A DNA stretch of 64,000 nt from Opisthocomus hoazin (Eukaryota > Chordata > Aves > Opisthocomiformes > Opisthocomidae), in contig NC_134422.1 of the NCBI RefSeq assembly GCF_030867145.1, positions 10,364,531 through 10,428,530 on the forward strand, in the 5' to 3' direction. The stretch's first letter is position 1, and the number at the start of each line of letters is the position of its first letter. Both the position numbers and the translations under genes were made by a program. Positions 49,942-63,341 of this stretch are shown one piece after another. The notes below the pieces were generated by a model, which was given only the letters and a program-made list of their open reading frames with translations, was not told the DNA's origin and made no database searches.

Positions 49942-52900
49942 TATGCACATATAATCCATGATCTGAAGATGTACTCCAGAAAATCCAAGTAGAATAAATG
50001 ATCAGAAAATTTTGCTAAGAGTAATTATTCTTATTTTATAACTTGGAGTGCAAGTCTTTAAGAGAGGAAAAGTCAGACACCTGCACTTAGGCATATAAGT
50101 GGACTTTTTTTCTTTAAATTGGACCCTTGTTGGATTTGTTTCCTGAAATTTCTTACCCAATGACCTCTTTCCATTCCAACAGTATAGGAAAACCTTAGTC
50201 ATTACACAGTTTTTCATCGTAGCTCTCTAGTCTGTTCTTTATTAATCAAAGTGTATCTCTCAAAGACACCCTGAGTACTGCTTATACCACTAAAGCTGTC
50301 TGAGAATAGTGGAAAATTGCATGCTGAAATTATAAACATTTTCCCATTAAGTGCAGTATAACAAGACAGAGACAAAATTTTGAAGTAGGATCAATTCTTC
50401 ATTCAGCACCTTCACTGCAATATAAAAATGCAAAATAACACAAGTCAGGTAGGGACACTGTAAGCTTTCAAATAATTCACACTTACAATCCTGTGTGCAA
50501 ATCTACTAGACAGTTTTGAAAACGTGACTGAATCTGTCTTAAAACCAATGAGGACAAGACATTAATAAAGAAGGAGAGTTTAACAGATCCACAGCTGCCG
50601 CCTCACAAGTCTGTGTCTCTGCTAAAGCTGAGCTGTTTAATGGAAAGATAATATGATGTTAGAAATTATGTAATTAAAAAAATATTTACAACTAGTTTGT
50701 TTATCCTTTCTGAAGATAGTTAACTACCTACAACGTCTAAAGATGTAAAAGGTGCAAATGTTTAGAAATGCATGGTGGAGGTGAGGTTTAACTTCCCTGC
50801 AAGCAGTAAATATTCTACACCAATATCAGGCTGGCTAGAGAATTCAATTTATTATATCTCCTAGTGTCTCTCAGCATCACCTGCAGGGCCAGACTTATTC
50901 AATGCTTTATCTTCTCCTGTCAGAAAAAAAAGTGACTAACACTAATTCTATGCAACCCCACAAACAACTTACTTTCACAGGTACATCCTTATCCCAAGCA
51001 GTCAGACTCCAGACAAAGTGTCATAGCGACCAACAAACAGCTGTGCAGTATCAGCCAATGGGAGAGTACTGCAAGACCATGAGTGTAGAATGCAACTGAG
51101 AATGCTGTTTTCACAGGGCATGTATATTTTGAGGAGGCTGAGATCTGTGCATGACCTAAGTCTGAGCTGCCAGCATAGCAAGTTCTATTTCAAATAACAC
51201 CTGTACCACCTACTCCACCCTTACTGATCTTCTGACATAGCCCTTACAATACTTACATCACCACCACCTCACCTGCATTGTGTGCAACTCCATGGCTCTG
51301 CGCAGAGTCCAAAAAAGTGTCCTGCCAGCTCCCTACTCTCCCTAATGATTTCTCCTGAGTTTATTGTGCAAGAATCCTATAACGAGCTCATGAAATTCAG
51401 GGACAACTTGAGGGAGCTGAGACATGGCATCCAGCTTATGCCAGGTACTACACTGCCCAAACCCATGTGAGATATGGGCCTGGATGAGGCAGCCTCTAAG
51501 CACAGGGAGCATGATTGACCTCATGCCAAAGACATCTCCACTGTTCTTACTAAGCACCATCTATCAGCAGAGATAGCATCCTTCTGAAGTGAGATGATCA
51601 GGCAGGAGCCATTAATTTCAGGATGTAACAGGGCTCTTGAGAAAACACAAGCTTATCTTTGAGGATACATAATGTGTAGATGGTGGTGACTGAAATGTGG
51701 CATATGCTTGGATGTGAGACATTGCATTTTGGCATCATCAAAGGACTGTCCCACTACTGTTGTTAGGGTAAGTGAGGCAATGTGCTCTTTTAGTAGAGGA
51801 CACTCAGGGGACTGCAGGATATAGCAAAACCAAATCTTCTTGTTGAAGTTGACTATCACTTCTTTTTTAATCAAAGTTTAGTTCTATGGCACTTGAAATA
51901 TCATTTTTAAAACAGAAATTTTGCTCCACATTTGGTGTCTAGACAGAAGACATTCTTTGAATGTTTACGCTTGCTGGGGTGTTAAGGCTTAGAGCCTAGG
52001 CAGTCACAGAGAGATCTGCTTCATTCACCAAAACCTGATGCACATCTGCAAAGTATAGGCATGTCATACTCCAGGTCTCCATGTGCATCCTTGCTTTATT
52101 TTTCTTGAAATGTACTAACCCTAGCTCAGGATTTTTTTTATATTTTTTTTTGCATTTTGCCATGTAAATCAGTTAGGCATCTCTTGTTATTCTTGCTTTC
52201 TTTTGTGAAATTACATAATTGCAGATTAATGCATTTTGCCATTCAATGTTGAAGGAATTCAGGCTTCATTTAAAGCCTTAAATTGCCCTTTTACCCAGTG
52301 AGTACATTTGCTTTCTGTGCGGAGCTTCTCTGTACTGATTTGTTGCCTTGTTTTCTTTGCTTTTGATTATCTTCATTCCAGACAGACATGGACGGGAAAG
52401 GGTAAAACACACTATTAATCCAAAGGATGGACATTATATAGAACCAATGTCATTCTGAGAGTAGAACAAAATAAAAATCCTTTCCATTTCACTCAATCTT
52501 ACTTTAAAAAACCTTCTTTTCACTTCATACCCTTCAGAAGAGGAATAAAAGCATAAGCACAAAACTGCTGCAAAGCAAGCTGAACACCAGGACTCCCTCC
52601 TGTGTTGTGCAGAGAGGGCTGGGGGAGGACAGGCTCTCTGAGAGACCAAGGGCTCACCAGAATGACACAGGAATAGCTCTAGGCCAGACCCTGCCTCTGA
52701 CAGTAACAAGAGCTTTGAAGCTCTGCATACCCTGGACCTGGGGCAAAGATTGATTGCTATCACGGATAAACAAGTATAAGTAATTAATGAACTCTGTACA
52801 AAAGGGTATGAAGAACCCTCTAGGGAGGTCCAGCATTTCAGCCCAACCAGGTAATACTTAAAGCCTACAAACCCAGATAAACATCCAGCACTATTTCCAA

Positions 52901-55900
52901 AACTGCACTTAAGGATCTTGACCATGTTAAGAGCCTGTTCACACTGCACTCTCAACAGTCAATGAAGAGAGACAGACACCACTATGGAGCTCATGTGACA
53001 GCTGGACTGCTTTCTGAAGTGAGTGCTTTAATACAGGACCTCTGTTAAAGCCCATAGTTAAATGGCAGGAATGTGAGCATGAATGATTTATTTCAGTCAT
53101 GCGGGATGTCTGTGGCAGAGGTAGAAACTCCACATGTATTTTCTGAGTCCCAGTCCCATAACTGAATGACACTCTGAAATAATTTTGGTTATATTATTAA
53201 TGTCATTTCTTTACACCTGCCAATTTACATGATAATGTTCTAAGCTGTCAGAGTATGGGCGAGTGTAGAAACTAGCCTGCATGCCATGGCTGAACACTGT
53301 TTCAATCACCATATGCTTCCTTCTTTTACTAAGACATATCCTTTAATAAAGGTCTGTTAATTCTCTTCAAGAAAATTCCAATATCTGCTGTGCTGCTGCA
53401 TGCTTGGTAGAAGACTTGTGTTTTACCATTATGTAAGTAAAGACGGAACATCTCCCTTTGCATGACTCAATGATTTAATAATTATTAATGAGACATTATG
53501 CCTTTAAACATTTCTGGCAGATGATTAAGTGTAAGCTAAATGTTTAACATAGGTTTTAGAGGCTTCTATTACGATGTTGCACAGCAACAGAAACTTCACA
53601 TACGCTGCTAAGGTAAATTCTATGACAGCTATCTGGGAATTGTTGCTGAGATTTTGTGAAGTGGACAAAACAATAAACTTTGGTCAGTATAGTCAGTGTT
53701 ATTAGCGTATCAAGCAGTTTTGCCACGCCAAGGAGTTTCGCACTCTCAGTGTACTCCTATTCCAAACCTATATCCTGATACTCCTTACTGTGTACACAAT
53801 TCTCACCTGCTGAATCCTGGCACACAATTCCAAAGACATTTGTCTTCTGCTAGATGTGAACAGCTCGTCTTCCTGCATGCCAAGCTAAAAATAGAGCTCT
53901 GCTGTGAGAACCAGTCATCTGCAGGATGACTACAGGCATGAATGCTCAGGAAAACAGTGGCAAGACATTGAGTAACGTGCATCAGACTGAACATGGTGAG
54001 CTGCATAGGAAAGGCTGAGGACCTTTCTGCACAAACATGACATAGAGGTCTGTTATCACTAACTTCAAAAAACCAAAAATCTTTCCTTTATAATACTGAC
54101 AAATATGATGAGTGAGAATATAGCTGGACATTTGGAACAATTTATTGGTTTCTCCCTTTGCTTGGTTCTGCAGCAAGCTCAGGTAGCAACTGGAATACTT
54201 AATAAACATTAGCTAGCTTCTACATCTGCTCAAGTCATTCAGCATTGCCTAAAAGAATTTACTTATGTTATTATTATTATTGCTATTAGTCAGTGAGGGG
54301 TTGTTTAAGACAGTTTGAAATGCTTGTAAGGTACAAAGCAAGAATTTGCCCTAATAGAAGACAAAGTGTTTGTCTAAACAATGTATAAGCCTGATGTGGT
54401 CATGAATAATACGTGCTCTTGGTCTCTATACACTTGCCATTCCCATGCACCTTACTGAGGTTAAGGGAAGGAGTGGTAACACTGAGAGGCAGCTTTGGGA
54501 GTCCAAAAGCCATGACAATTATGGAGATGCAAGATTATTAGTTTGTTAGAATTAAATCTATCACTTGGTTCTAGTAAATAACTGAAGGCAGATCACGGCT
54601 TCCCTATGCTCTGTTTGAGTTGGACTGTGACGATAAGGACAAAGAGTCAATTTAAGCCACTTTTACGCTCTCCTGTCTCAGAGTTTCTGGTGCTTACTCT
54701 ACAGAAATACGCATAGAAAGGTAAGTAGATTTTGCTCATGCTTGCAGCCAACAGCTCAAAAGAAACTGATGTCTAATACTACCATGCAGCAATTATTTCT
54801 CCAATAAGAACAGACAATAACATACCTTAAGACAGTGATATCCCACTGGGTTATAAGCTGATGTGACACTGCCTTTTGTCAGGTTACATGAGCAGAGACC
54901 AAAAGCACCGCACACAGGTAAAACCATCTTGATCCCCTGTGGAGGCTCTGAGTTGTCTGAGAATGGTGACAGACATGTTAAGGAGTAAACTAATAGACAG
55001 ACAGACTAGGTCATACAGTCTCTGAATGACCACATTTTTACAGATCAAACAGATATGAATGACTTGTGTTTTGTTTCTAAGATAGTTTTCTCCAAAATAG
55101 CCTACCTTCAGATGAAGTACACAGTCTTAGGAAGGTTGCCTAGTCATTGCCTTCTCCTGTGTGCTACCAGAGAACAGAGAACTGCAGTTCAGGTATGTTG
55201 AAACAGCCAGGTAAGAAGACTGCACTAAGGCAAATCTGAAGACTGGGAAGACCACAGTTCCCCCTGGATTTATGTGATTGCCCAAGACCTGACACCTGAA
55301 AGAAAAGGCTCTGGAAGATGCCAGAGGGGGCAAGCATGCAATGACTTGTTGTGCCAACAAGACGTGTGGCTCTTCCTTCACATCATTTTAAATTTTTACC
55401 TATTCTGGAGCACAAGAACAGAAATTGTGATCACCAGTAGATTTTAACTCCAGTCCATTAAGAAAGACTGCCATCTCCTGGTTTCTCCAACAACTGTATT
55501 AAACAAAAAAAAAAGAAGAGTTGGTTTAGTTAAAGCTTACAGCTGATCATAAAGTTATGCTTGCATTGAACCTTTAAGGGAAAATGTCATTGATAATAAA
55601 GGACAGGCAAGTAAAAGTTGGAAAGGCTAATGCATTATGACTACACTGTATAGGTTAAGCCAACATGTGCAATAATTATAACTATCACAGCTTGACACAA
55701 TTTATAAAGGCTTGAACCATAAAAGCTCAGAGTCCAATAATACAAGCTATTGAGCACCCTCTTACGGAGTGCTGACTGTCCGAGCTCCCACTGAGTTTCA
55801 ATCAAAAACAGCAGTATTACATAACAGACTAAGAATTAACCATTCTCATTCTCAGGAATACTAAAACTCCTTTAAATGGCAATCTGAAAGGAGCTTAAAA

Positions 55901-56132
55901 GTAAAAGTAGCACTGGTTCTAAGGACATGCAGAACGAGATAAAGTAGAAAAGTAGTGGAAAACTATGGATGTAGGAGCATACTAACAGTATTGGGCAAGT
56001 GAGGAGTGAGCCACTTCAAGGAAATCACTAGTAAGTACATTCCTGTCTGTCTTGGAGAAAATGCGAGAATGAACTCATTTGATATTTTCTTCAGGGTATT
56101 CTGTTATTCATTATGCATCATTCATTCTTGTT
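49942..56132. other. AT-rich non-coding sequence
   Basis: About 6.2 kb without a supported gene. An ATT-repeat run (about 14 bp) lies near 54268-54281. The longest open frame (52434-52955, minus, 173 codons) has no recognisable domain, and its start is arbitrary. Confidence 0.4.
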
Positions 56133-56265
56133 ATTCAAGGCCAGGTTGGACGGAGCTCTGAGCAACCTGGTCTAGTGGAAGGTGTCCCTGCTCATGGCAG
56201 GGGGGTTGGAACCAGATGATGTTCAAGGTCCCTTCCAGCCCTTACCACTCTATGATTATATGATT
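56133..56265 (+). mobile_element. CR1 LINE, very short 3' end
   Basis: Only the last ORF2 codons (AAGGCCAGGTTGGACGGAGC), the 3' UTR (GGGGGGTTGGAACCAGATGA) and the terminal repeat (CTATGATTATATGATT) remain, about 130 bp in all. This is a typical extreme 5' truncation. The subfamily resembles the 24.2-kb copy, since both share the 'CTCTGAGCAACCTGGTCTAGT'-like end of ORF2. Confidence 0.92.
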
Positions 56266-58619
56266 CATCATGGGCTAAAAGCACACTGAGGTAGAGGTAT
56301 CACAGATAATTTGACATACTCTGTGTTCACTATTTAGTTTCCTCCTCTGCCCAGGTTGATGAGAATGTGGTCCGCTAAGATGTACACTTTGTAACAAAAT
56401 AGTATTTTACTATGACTTGTATATTTCAATTTTGGTGGTGAAGACTAATACACTTCTGTTTAGTTAGTACTATAATGGTGCCCAGAGCTCCCTGATGCGT
56501 ACAGGCCTTCTCTGTTATAGGTCCCATGCAAAGATATTTTTAAAATCAGTCCTAGCTTTAAGGGCTTTCTATCTAAATACAAACAGGCAGTGGGAGTAAA
56601 GAAATATGGCTATCTTCATTTTACCGATGAAGATATTCTCACTGTATGAATGAGATCAATGAAATGAGAAGAATCACTTAAGGTAACATGAGCATCTGAA
56701 GCACAACAAGTTCTGTCCTCACAAGTCCCAGACAGATGTCTTCATTCCAAAATATTTTTTATTATTTTATACAGGAAGAAAACAAACATATAAAGCATAA
56801 ATGTAATTTTGAACATAGGCCTGCTGTCCGTATTACTGAAATCAGGGGCCTGAGCTCAAGGAGTTTAATATTTAAGGTATCTGTTCCCTATCCATAATCA
56901 GAAGAATGATAACACCATTATTCAAATAATGCTTTGTTTAATTCAAAATTTTCAGCCCTTTCTTCATTGAAGAAAGAATTTTGCGCTGTTAGAGCAAAGA
57001 TAAAAGGAATTTCAAACTGTTCCATAAAGAAAACGTCACTCTTCAGCACAAAAAGGTTTACACATTACAGGAGGAAACATAACAATTTAACTGTGCGATG
57101 TTATCTGAAAATTTTTCACAATAGTTGCTGTTGCATCCTTCTATAAGCTTTTAGACTTCTAGGTAAATGTATAAAAATGAATGAGACTGAAGAAAACAGA
57201 AAAGTATTGTGCTCTGTTCTCCATCACCTTTCTCACTAACAATAAAACACATAGGGCTACGATTCAAGGAAGTAAAATCCGACTTCAGATTTCAGGAACC
57301 TACTTTAAAACAACAGTTTTAGAAAATCAGAAGTGGCATGATAGAATTGAATTAGAAATGTTCAGCAAGGTGTAGAAAATTTTGTAGTGAAATGGTGTTC
57401 TGTGATAGTTAAATGAAGGAACACAAAAAAAAAAAAGTAACCTCAACCCTTCATTCTCTTTCCTCTTCATCCAATGGCATTTTTGTGTTGGAGCTATCTC
57501 ACAGCTAGGGTGACATCTTGTGTTCATTCCAGCCACAAAAAGCCACAGATCTGTCTCCATCCAGCTGCCACGCACCCAGAACATCCAAAGCTCTACCCCT
57601 CCCCTTCAAATTTTATCTTCAAAATAGTTAAAAAGAATTTTAGCTGACCCTATGTATTTCACTTACTGTCTCAGATTTCATATTTTCTTTGAGTTTAATT
57701 GTTACATTATAGCATTTGAACAGACCTATTTTAAATGAAGATATGTAAATTGTAAGGCAATATAAAAGACACACTCCTGAAAAGAAGACAGTAATGTATT
57801 CACTAGGATTCTTTAAATTAATGAGGGCACCATAAAAGGAAAGCCTTTTATGCCTGAGAAAATTATTATTTTAAAGATTATGAATCTGTCAGTCCATAAG
57901 TTATAAGCTAGCTGCTACATCTATAGTTTGATTAGTCTGTTCATTAATCACTTCATTCTATTTGTAGCATTTGCAGTATTTTGAAAAACCTTCACTAAGT
58001 TTTATAAAAACAGGAAATTATTAAAAATGGATCTTCGTATTTAAAGAAAGAATATTGTGAATGTAAATGCTGTCTTAAGAAAAGTGACTGCATGTTACTG
58101 TCATGTGTAAAACAGGCTATTTAGCAACACTTACTAGGGATGGTAGAACAGTAAACAGCCTCCTAAAATACAACAGAAAATGTTTATTATTTCATCTAAT
58201 TCAGAAAAGCAGTTTCTGAGTACCCCAAAAGTATTTTGTAAGTTTAGATTACAAATGTCAGAAACAACTTGCTCTGTATTGATAAAATATAACAAAATAG
58301 AAACAAAACTGTTCAGCTGTGTGCCATGTATGCTTTTACCCCACAGTTATCCTCATGGTACCCTCCTGCTTGCCAGCAGTACAGTACAAACTGTGCACTG
58401 CTCTTATACTACATATTATTTGTTCTTTCATTGCCTCTGTGAGGCTAAAAATGTGTATAGCACCTTGTTTTCCTAGAGGATTTTTTGTTTACAGTGTGTA
58501 GGCATTAAATATAAAATGGCTATATATTTATCTCGGAAATGGCAAAGTTTTCTTTGCAAAAAGAGTTATACAATTATAACAGAAAATCCCACTGTGACAA
58601 CTGTGACAAACAAAAGCAA
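56266..58619. other. AT-rich non-coding sequence
   Basis: No supported gene. A possible MIR-like remnant lies at 56605-56700. Short A/T runs occur (for example A12 near 57426). Confidence 0.4.
56605..56700 (-). repeat. Possible MIR-like SINE remnant
   Basis: The + strand has CTTCATTTTACCGATGAAGA, then GAGAAGAATCACTTAAGGTA. This is spaced like the reverse complement of a MIR core ('attttacagatgagg ... agtgacttgcccaaggt'). It is divergent and therefore uncertain. Confidence 0.35.
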
Positions 58620-59009
58620 AGTGATCCTTCCCTCTACTCGGCACTGATGAGACACATGTGGAGTACTGTGTTCAGCTCTGGGCTCCCCAGTACAGGGACA
58701 TGGGTGTACTGGAGTTCAGCAAATGGCCACAAAGATAATAAAGGGATTGGAGCACCGGACACACAAGGAGAAACTGAGAAAGCCAGGACTGTTCAGCTTG
58801 GAGAGGAGAAGATTCAAAGTGTATCAGTACCCAATGGGAGGGAGTAAAGAAGACTGTCTTCTGTGGAGTCTCCGTCCTTGGAGCCACTCAAAACCCGAGT
58901 GGGCAGGGTCCTGAGCAACCTGCTCTAGCTGACCCTGCTTGAGCAGGGGAGTTGGGCTAGGCAATCTCCAGAGGTGCCTTGCAACCTCAACCATTCTGTG
59001 ATTCATGAT
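58620..59009 (+). mobile_element. CR1 LINE, 3' fragment with internal deletions
   Basis: A sense CR1 of about 390 bp. It starts at the ORF2 text corresponding to 'LYSALMRHMWSTVFSSG' (58638 on), continues through GLEHRTHKEKLRKPGLFSLERRRF, then skips much of the C-terminal region. It resumes at the ORF end (SLEPLKTRVGRVLSN-like) and the 3' UTR (GGGGAGTTGGGCTAGGCAAT), and ends CATTCTGTGATTCATGATT. Several small deletions shorten it relative to the 24.2-kb copy. It is inactive. Confidence 0.93.
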
Positions 59010-62000
59010 TCCAGCTGTCTTCTTCAATTCAGAGAGATTTAAGCAGTTTTTTAGATAAGCTGGGCCCTAGTGATGATGTATTTTGGAGACGAGGACCAAA
59101 ATACTGACCTTAGCTTAAATTTCTGTGGCAAACCAGTGCATAAACCCTGTTATTACAGGGAAGAACTACAGCATTTTATACCAGTTGGTCTTTCCTAAAC
59201 ACTGAAGATTTTTTGCCCATAAATGTCACATAGTTTACCTGTAGTCACACCTATATAGCTCACCTCAGTTTAAGCTAATCCCACACGATTAACTGATCTC
59301 CTTGGTAGTTGCAGAGTTGATGATGTAGTCATATATTGTAACGAATACACATGGCCGGGTATTATCTGCAAATTGCTAGCCTCTGAGTCCAGCTGCCAAT
59401 GTGGTTGCACTCCATTGGTAGAAAAGGACACAAGGAAATTGATTTTAGGATCTGGTTAGGATCAAGAGGGGCAGGCATGCAGCTGAGCATCACTATCTGC
59501 TGCGTGCATCTCTTCAGGGAGGTTCCAGACTAGTACAGTAACCTGGACTCCTGCCATCCAGCTCATACGACACACCAGGATTTCACGATCAGCCACACTG
59601 AACTCTGCAGAGAGGTCTAAAAGAGTGAGATGAGGCTTTGGTCTTCTATGTGTATAATATGGAAGACCATTCATTAGAAAAATTAAAATGCTTTCAGTTC
59701 CTTACCCTGGTGTGATCCAGGTTATGCCAACTCTAGAATATTGGCTTCCATTTAACGAACTAATAAGGGAAATGCTGATGGCCTAACACTTTGAGATATT
59801 AAACTGCTTCTCAGAAACACCTGAGCAGTTGTAAGTTCCAGGAAATCCACAAGAACCATGCAAAATCTACAAGGCTTTCTATAAAATGCAATTCAACCCA
59901 TCTCTGCTTTCTCATCCCAGCTGCAGGTCTGCACTGGTTTTGATTTGGAACACGTGCAGGTACACGTACGTCTGCATTTGCAATTGATACACAAATAGCT
60001 TCAGTTGTAAAATATGGGGTAAATGACAAAATTCCTAAAAAAATTCACAAATGTGGTTTGAGCCCAGCTGTACTCCACATGCTACACAAAGTGTTCATGA
60101 TGTTATAACTGAGACAATACCCCCACGTGACACAAGGGAGACATTATTTGGAACCAATATTAAACAAAAACCTTAAAAATTGCAATTATGATAGCCTAGT
60201 TTGTTTCTTCCAAGCACAGATATGTTATTCTCATTGTCTTAAACTCAAAGGCATATTTTAAATTCCCACACAGATTCCATGAAATTCAGTGATATCCTAT
60301 GGAGATATGATTTGCACCAGCAGTTTCTAACCCCTGTTAACATTAACATGTTCTATAAATCAAGTCGCCTGTTCTCTTTGTGCTATATCTTGAGATATCT
60401 GTATCTACACCATTTACATCAGTTCAGATGTGGGTAACTCGTCTCTTCCAAAGTCCAAATCTCAGAACTGCGTGTCTTAATTAGTGGAAAATTTATCATT
60501 TCTGCAGATACCTTTGCATCCATCACTTGCACACATACAGACTTTTTTCTTACATAAGTTAGACACATTTGAAAAAAACCGGTATCTGATACTCGATTTT
60601 AAATGGAGTCCCTTACCATCTGACAGACAAATTTGATCTAACAGGGAGAATCATAATCTGTTAAAAATCAAAAGATGGCTCTGAAGGGTTTTCTGGTTTG
60701 TGGCTGTAAGCAATAAAAGCTCCAGTTTTCTAGTTCAAAACTTTTAGCTTAATAGTGCAGCTGTTCATAAATGATATCAGTGGTGGTTTCTTTCATGTCC
60801 AACCTAAGACATCAAAAAAGCATCTTTCCAGAGATTCTGCTTCCTGGAAATGAAACCTGTCTGCCTTATCTCAGCTCTGTACCACAACCCTAGCATCCTT
60901 TGTTTTGTGATCTTTTCTATGTGGGATTATGATCTCTTTTGTACAAATTATCACCATCTACCTGAAATGATACAACTGAAATCTACAATAACTTTTGTGT
61001 TACATTGTTAATCAACACAAGTTATTTAATGGTAAGTGGGAGCAAAGATTAACAATTTGGCTTTAATGAAGAATTTACTTTGGGAGATAAAATACTGACA
61101 TTGGCACCCCATTAAAAACATTCATCTTCAGAGATAAATTCAGAGTCTCTATTATGGACTTCTTCAGCTCTATAAAGGCTTTGCTAACCCCAAACATGAT
61201 TCCCTACAAACCTTCCCGAAAGATCATGTGTAGAGAATTTGAGACATTTTGACAACAACTCAATAACCACTTCAGAAAATCCTATTGTTAGTAACGATTG
61301 CCTGATAAGTCAAGCAATTAGGAATGAATCTATTGGACAGGAATGAGACATGTGCCACGGGGAATTCATATGATATCTAAAAAATGCCAAACTTCAGAGA
61401 AAAAGTATTAGCAGGAGTTAGTGATTTAAACTATTGTCTGGACCTGTCACAAAGAAATTATCATTATTGCCTTCTGAGTCTTCTTTTTTGTGACTTTCCA
61501 CAATCGCTGCTTGAAGAAAAAAAAAGACAAAAAGAAGCTCATAAAACATGTTTCAAATTTTCCAGAGAAGCATACTTCTTTGCTAACTCTAAACAACATC
61601 TTTTACAAGATATTGAGACAAAGCAATGTTCAAGCACATGATATTTTGCCACCTAACGAAATCTGTCATTGCTGAATTCCTATACATAATGCCACGACAT
61701 CTGTTTACACGGATTCAAGACCATCATTTATCTACAAACACAACAAAGTCTTCCTTGTGCATCACGCTGACAACAGCCAGCTGATGTGGCCAAGATATTC
61801 TGCTCAGTGGGATCTAACGTACCTTCCCAGGACAGTTTATCAGTTTGGGCCTCGTGCCACACTAATGCAATTTCGTGAAGACTTGCCAAGTCAGCCGGGA
61901 CCCAACATCAACACAGAGGTGAGTTCTTCATTTAGGGTTTTACCTGACCAGGGTTTCCAGGTCCTAATTCTTGGCAGAGCTGCGGGTGTGATGACATGGG

Positions 62001-62640
62001 TCAAAGCAGAATAGTGATGATCCTGGCACTACTGGTTCAGATAGGAACATGTGGACTGTGCCATGCCCAGAGGACGTAATTTTCTCCTCCTTCAATGTTA
62101 GTATTAGGCTCAGGTCCCTCCTGCTCAGATTTTTAATTCACTCCATCTGCAAAATGACCACATTCCAGAAAGGAGCACCGCTTGGGTTAAATTTGGATCC
62201 ACATAGTAAATCTAGTCGCAGACGTATAAATCAGCACAGACTCTGAAGAGCAAACCCGTACCTACTTAAAAATATATTCTGCAGATGCAACATAAGGTAG
62301 CCAGGAAGAAAATACTTCCAGAACCTAAATTACACTGAGTTGCAGTAAGGAACTTCTAGCTGCTTAAAATTCAGCCTTGAACTGACTTCCCCTGGAGTTT
62401 TGTATCAAAAACCTCTCTTGCTGAGGATGGCTCCGTCTATTTTCAAAAGACTGCAGCTGGAGACGGCAGTTGTCCTTTCAGCTTACTAAGCCAGTGGCCA
62501 GACCTGTTATCCAGCCTGTGGAAGTCTGCGTAAGATCACAGGGTTCATATTCTGAAGTCCTGGTAAAACAAATTTAATTCTCATCCTGGTGATCTACACG
62601 ACCTCTACAAGACAACAATTACAGATGGTGAAAAATGATT
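59010..62640. other. AT-rich non-coding sequence
   Basis: About 3.6 kb upstream of the last CR1. I see no gene, RNA or recognised repeat. Short open frames without domains occur on both strands. Confidence 0.4.
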
Positions 62641-63341
62641 GTGAACATGAGCCGGCAGTGTGCCCAGGTGGCCAAGAAGGCCAACAGCATCCTGGATTGT
62701 ATCAGGTGATACCCGTAAATATATAAAAAATACCTGGCATCACAGGAGTAGTGTGGCCCACAGGAGTAGGGAGGGGATCGTGCCCCTGTACTCGGCACTG
62801 GTGAGGCCGCACCTGGAGTGCTGTGTTCAGCTTTGGGCCCCTCACTACAAGAAGAACATTGAGGTGTGGGAGCGTGCCCAGAGAAGGGCAGTGAGGCTGG
62901 TGAGGGCTCTGGAGAACAAGTCTTAGGAGGAGCAACTGAGGGAGCTGGGGCTGTTAAGTCTGGAGAAGAGGAGGCTGAGGGGAGACCTCATTGCTCTCTG
63001 CAGCTCCCTGAAAGGAGGGTGTAGTGAGGCAGGTGTTGGTCTCTTCTCCCAGGTAACTAGCGACAGGACGAGAGGCAATGGCCTCAAGTTGCGCCAGGGG
63101 AGGAAAAATTTCTTTACTGACAGAGTGGTCAGGCATTGGGACAGGCTGCCCAGGGAGGTGGTGGAGTCCCCATCCCTGGAGGGGTTCAAACGACGTTTGG
63201 ATGTGGCACTTGGGGACATGGTTTGGCAGGCATGGTAGAGTTGGGGTGACGGCTGGACGTGATCTCAGAGGTCTTTTCCAGCCTTAACGATTCTGTGATT
63301 CTGATTCTGTGATTCTATGACTGCACGATTTTATGACCTTT
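62641..63341 (+). mobile_element. CR1 LINE, GC-rich 3' fragment near a promoter
   Basis: A sense CR1 of about 0.7 kb. It runs from ORF2 text [19 protein letters not shown] (about 62648 on) to the terminal repeats GATTCTGTGATTCTATGA. It is a GC-rich subfamily unlike the other copies. The ORF is broken by TAG after LENKS (about 62922-62926) and by the 40-bp insertion at 62706-62745. A stretch before [11 protein letters not shown] looks shortened. The copy ends about 70 bp before the CpG island and about 470 bp before the inferred start codon of the right-edge gene. Confidence 0.95.
62706..62745. other. 40-bp insertion within CR1
   Basis: The CR1 text breaks after ATCAG at 62705 and resumes with GAGTAGTGTGGCC at 62746. 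The inserted AT-rich 40 bp begins GTGATACCC and ends GGCATCACAG. It therefore has GTGAT...ATCAC inverted ends, and CAG on both sides (62703-62705 and 62743-62745). It could be a tiny insertion with a 3-bp duplication or filler DNA from break repair. Its GT...AG borders are probably coincidental, because 40 bp is too short for a normal intron. Confidence 0.65.

Noticed and set aside
52434..52955. A 173-codon minus-strand open frame.
   Set aside because: No recognisable domain, no splice or promoter context, and overlapping frames in the same stretch. It is probably chance.
62706..62745. Reading the 40-bp GT...AG insertion as an intron.
   Set aside because: It is far too short for a vertebrate spliceosomal intron and sits in a dead LINE fragment.
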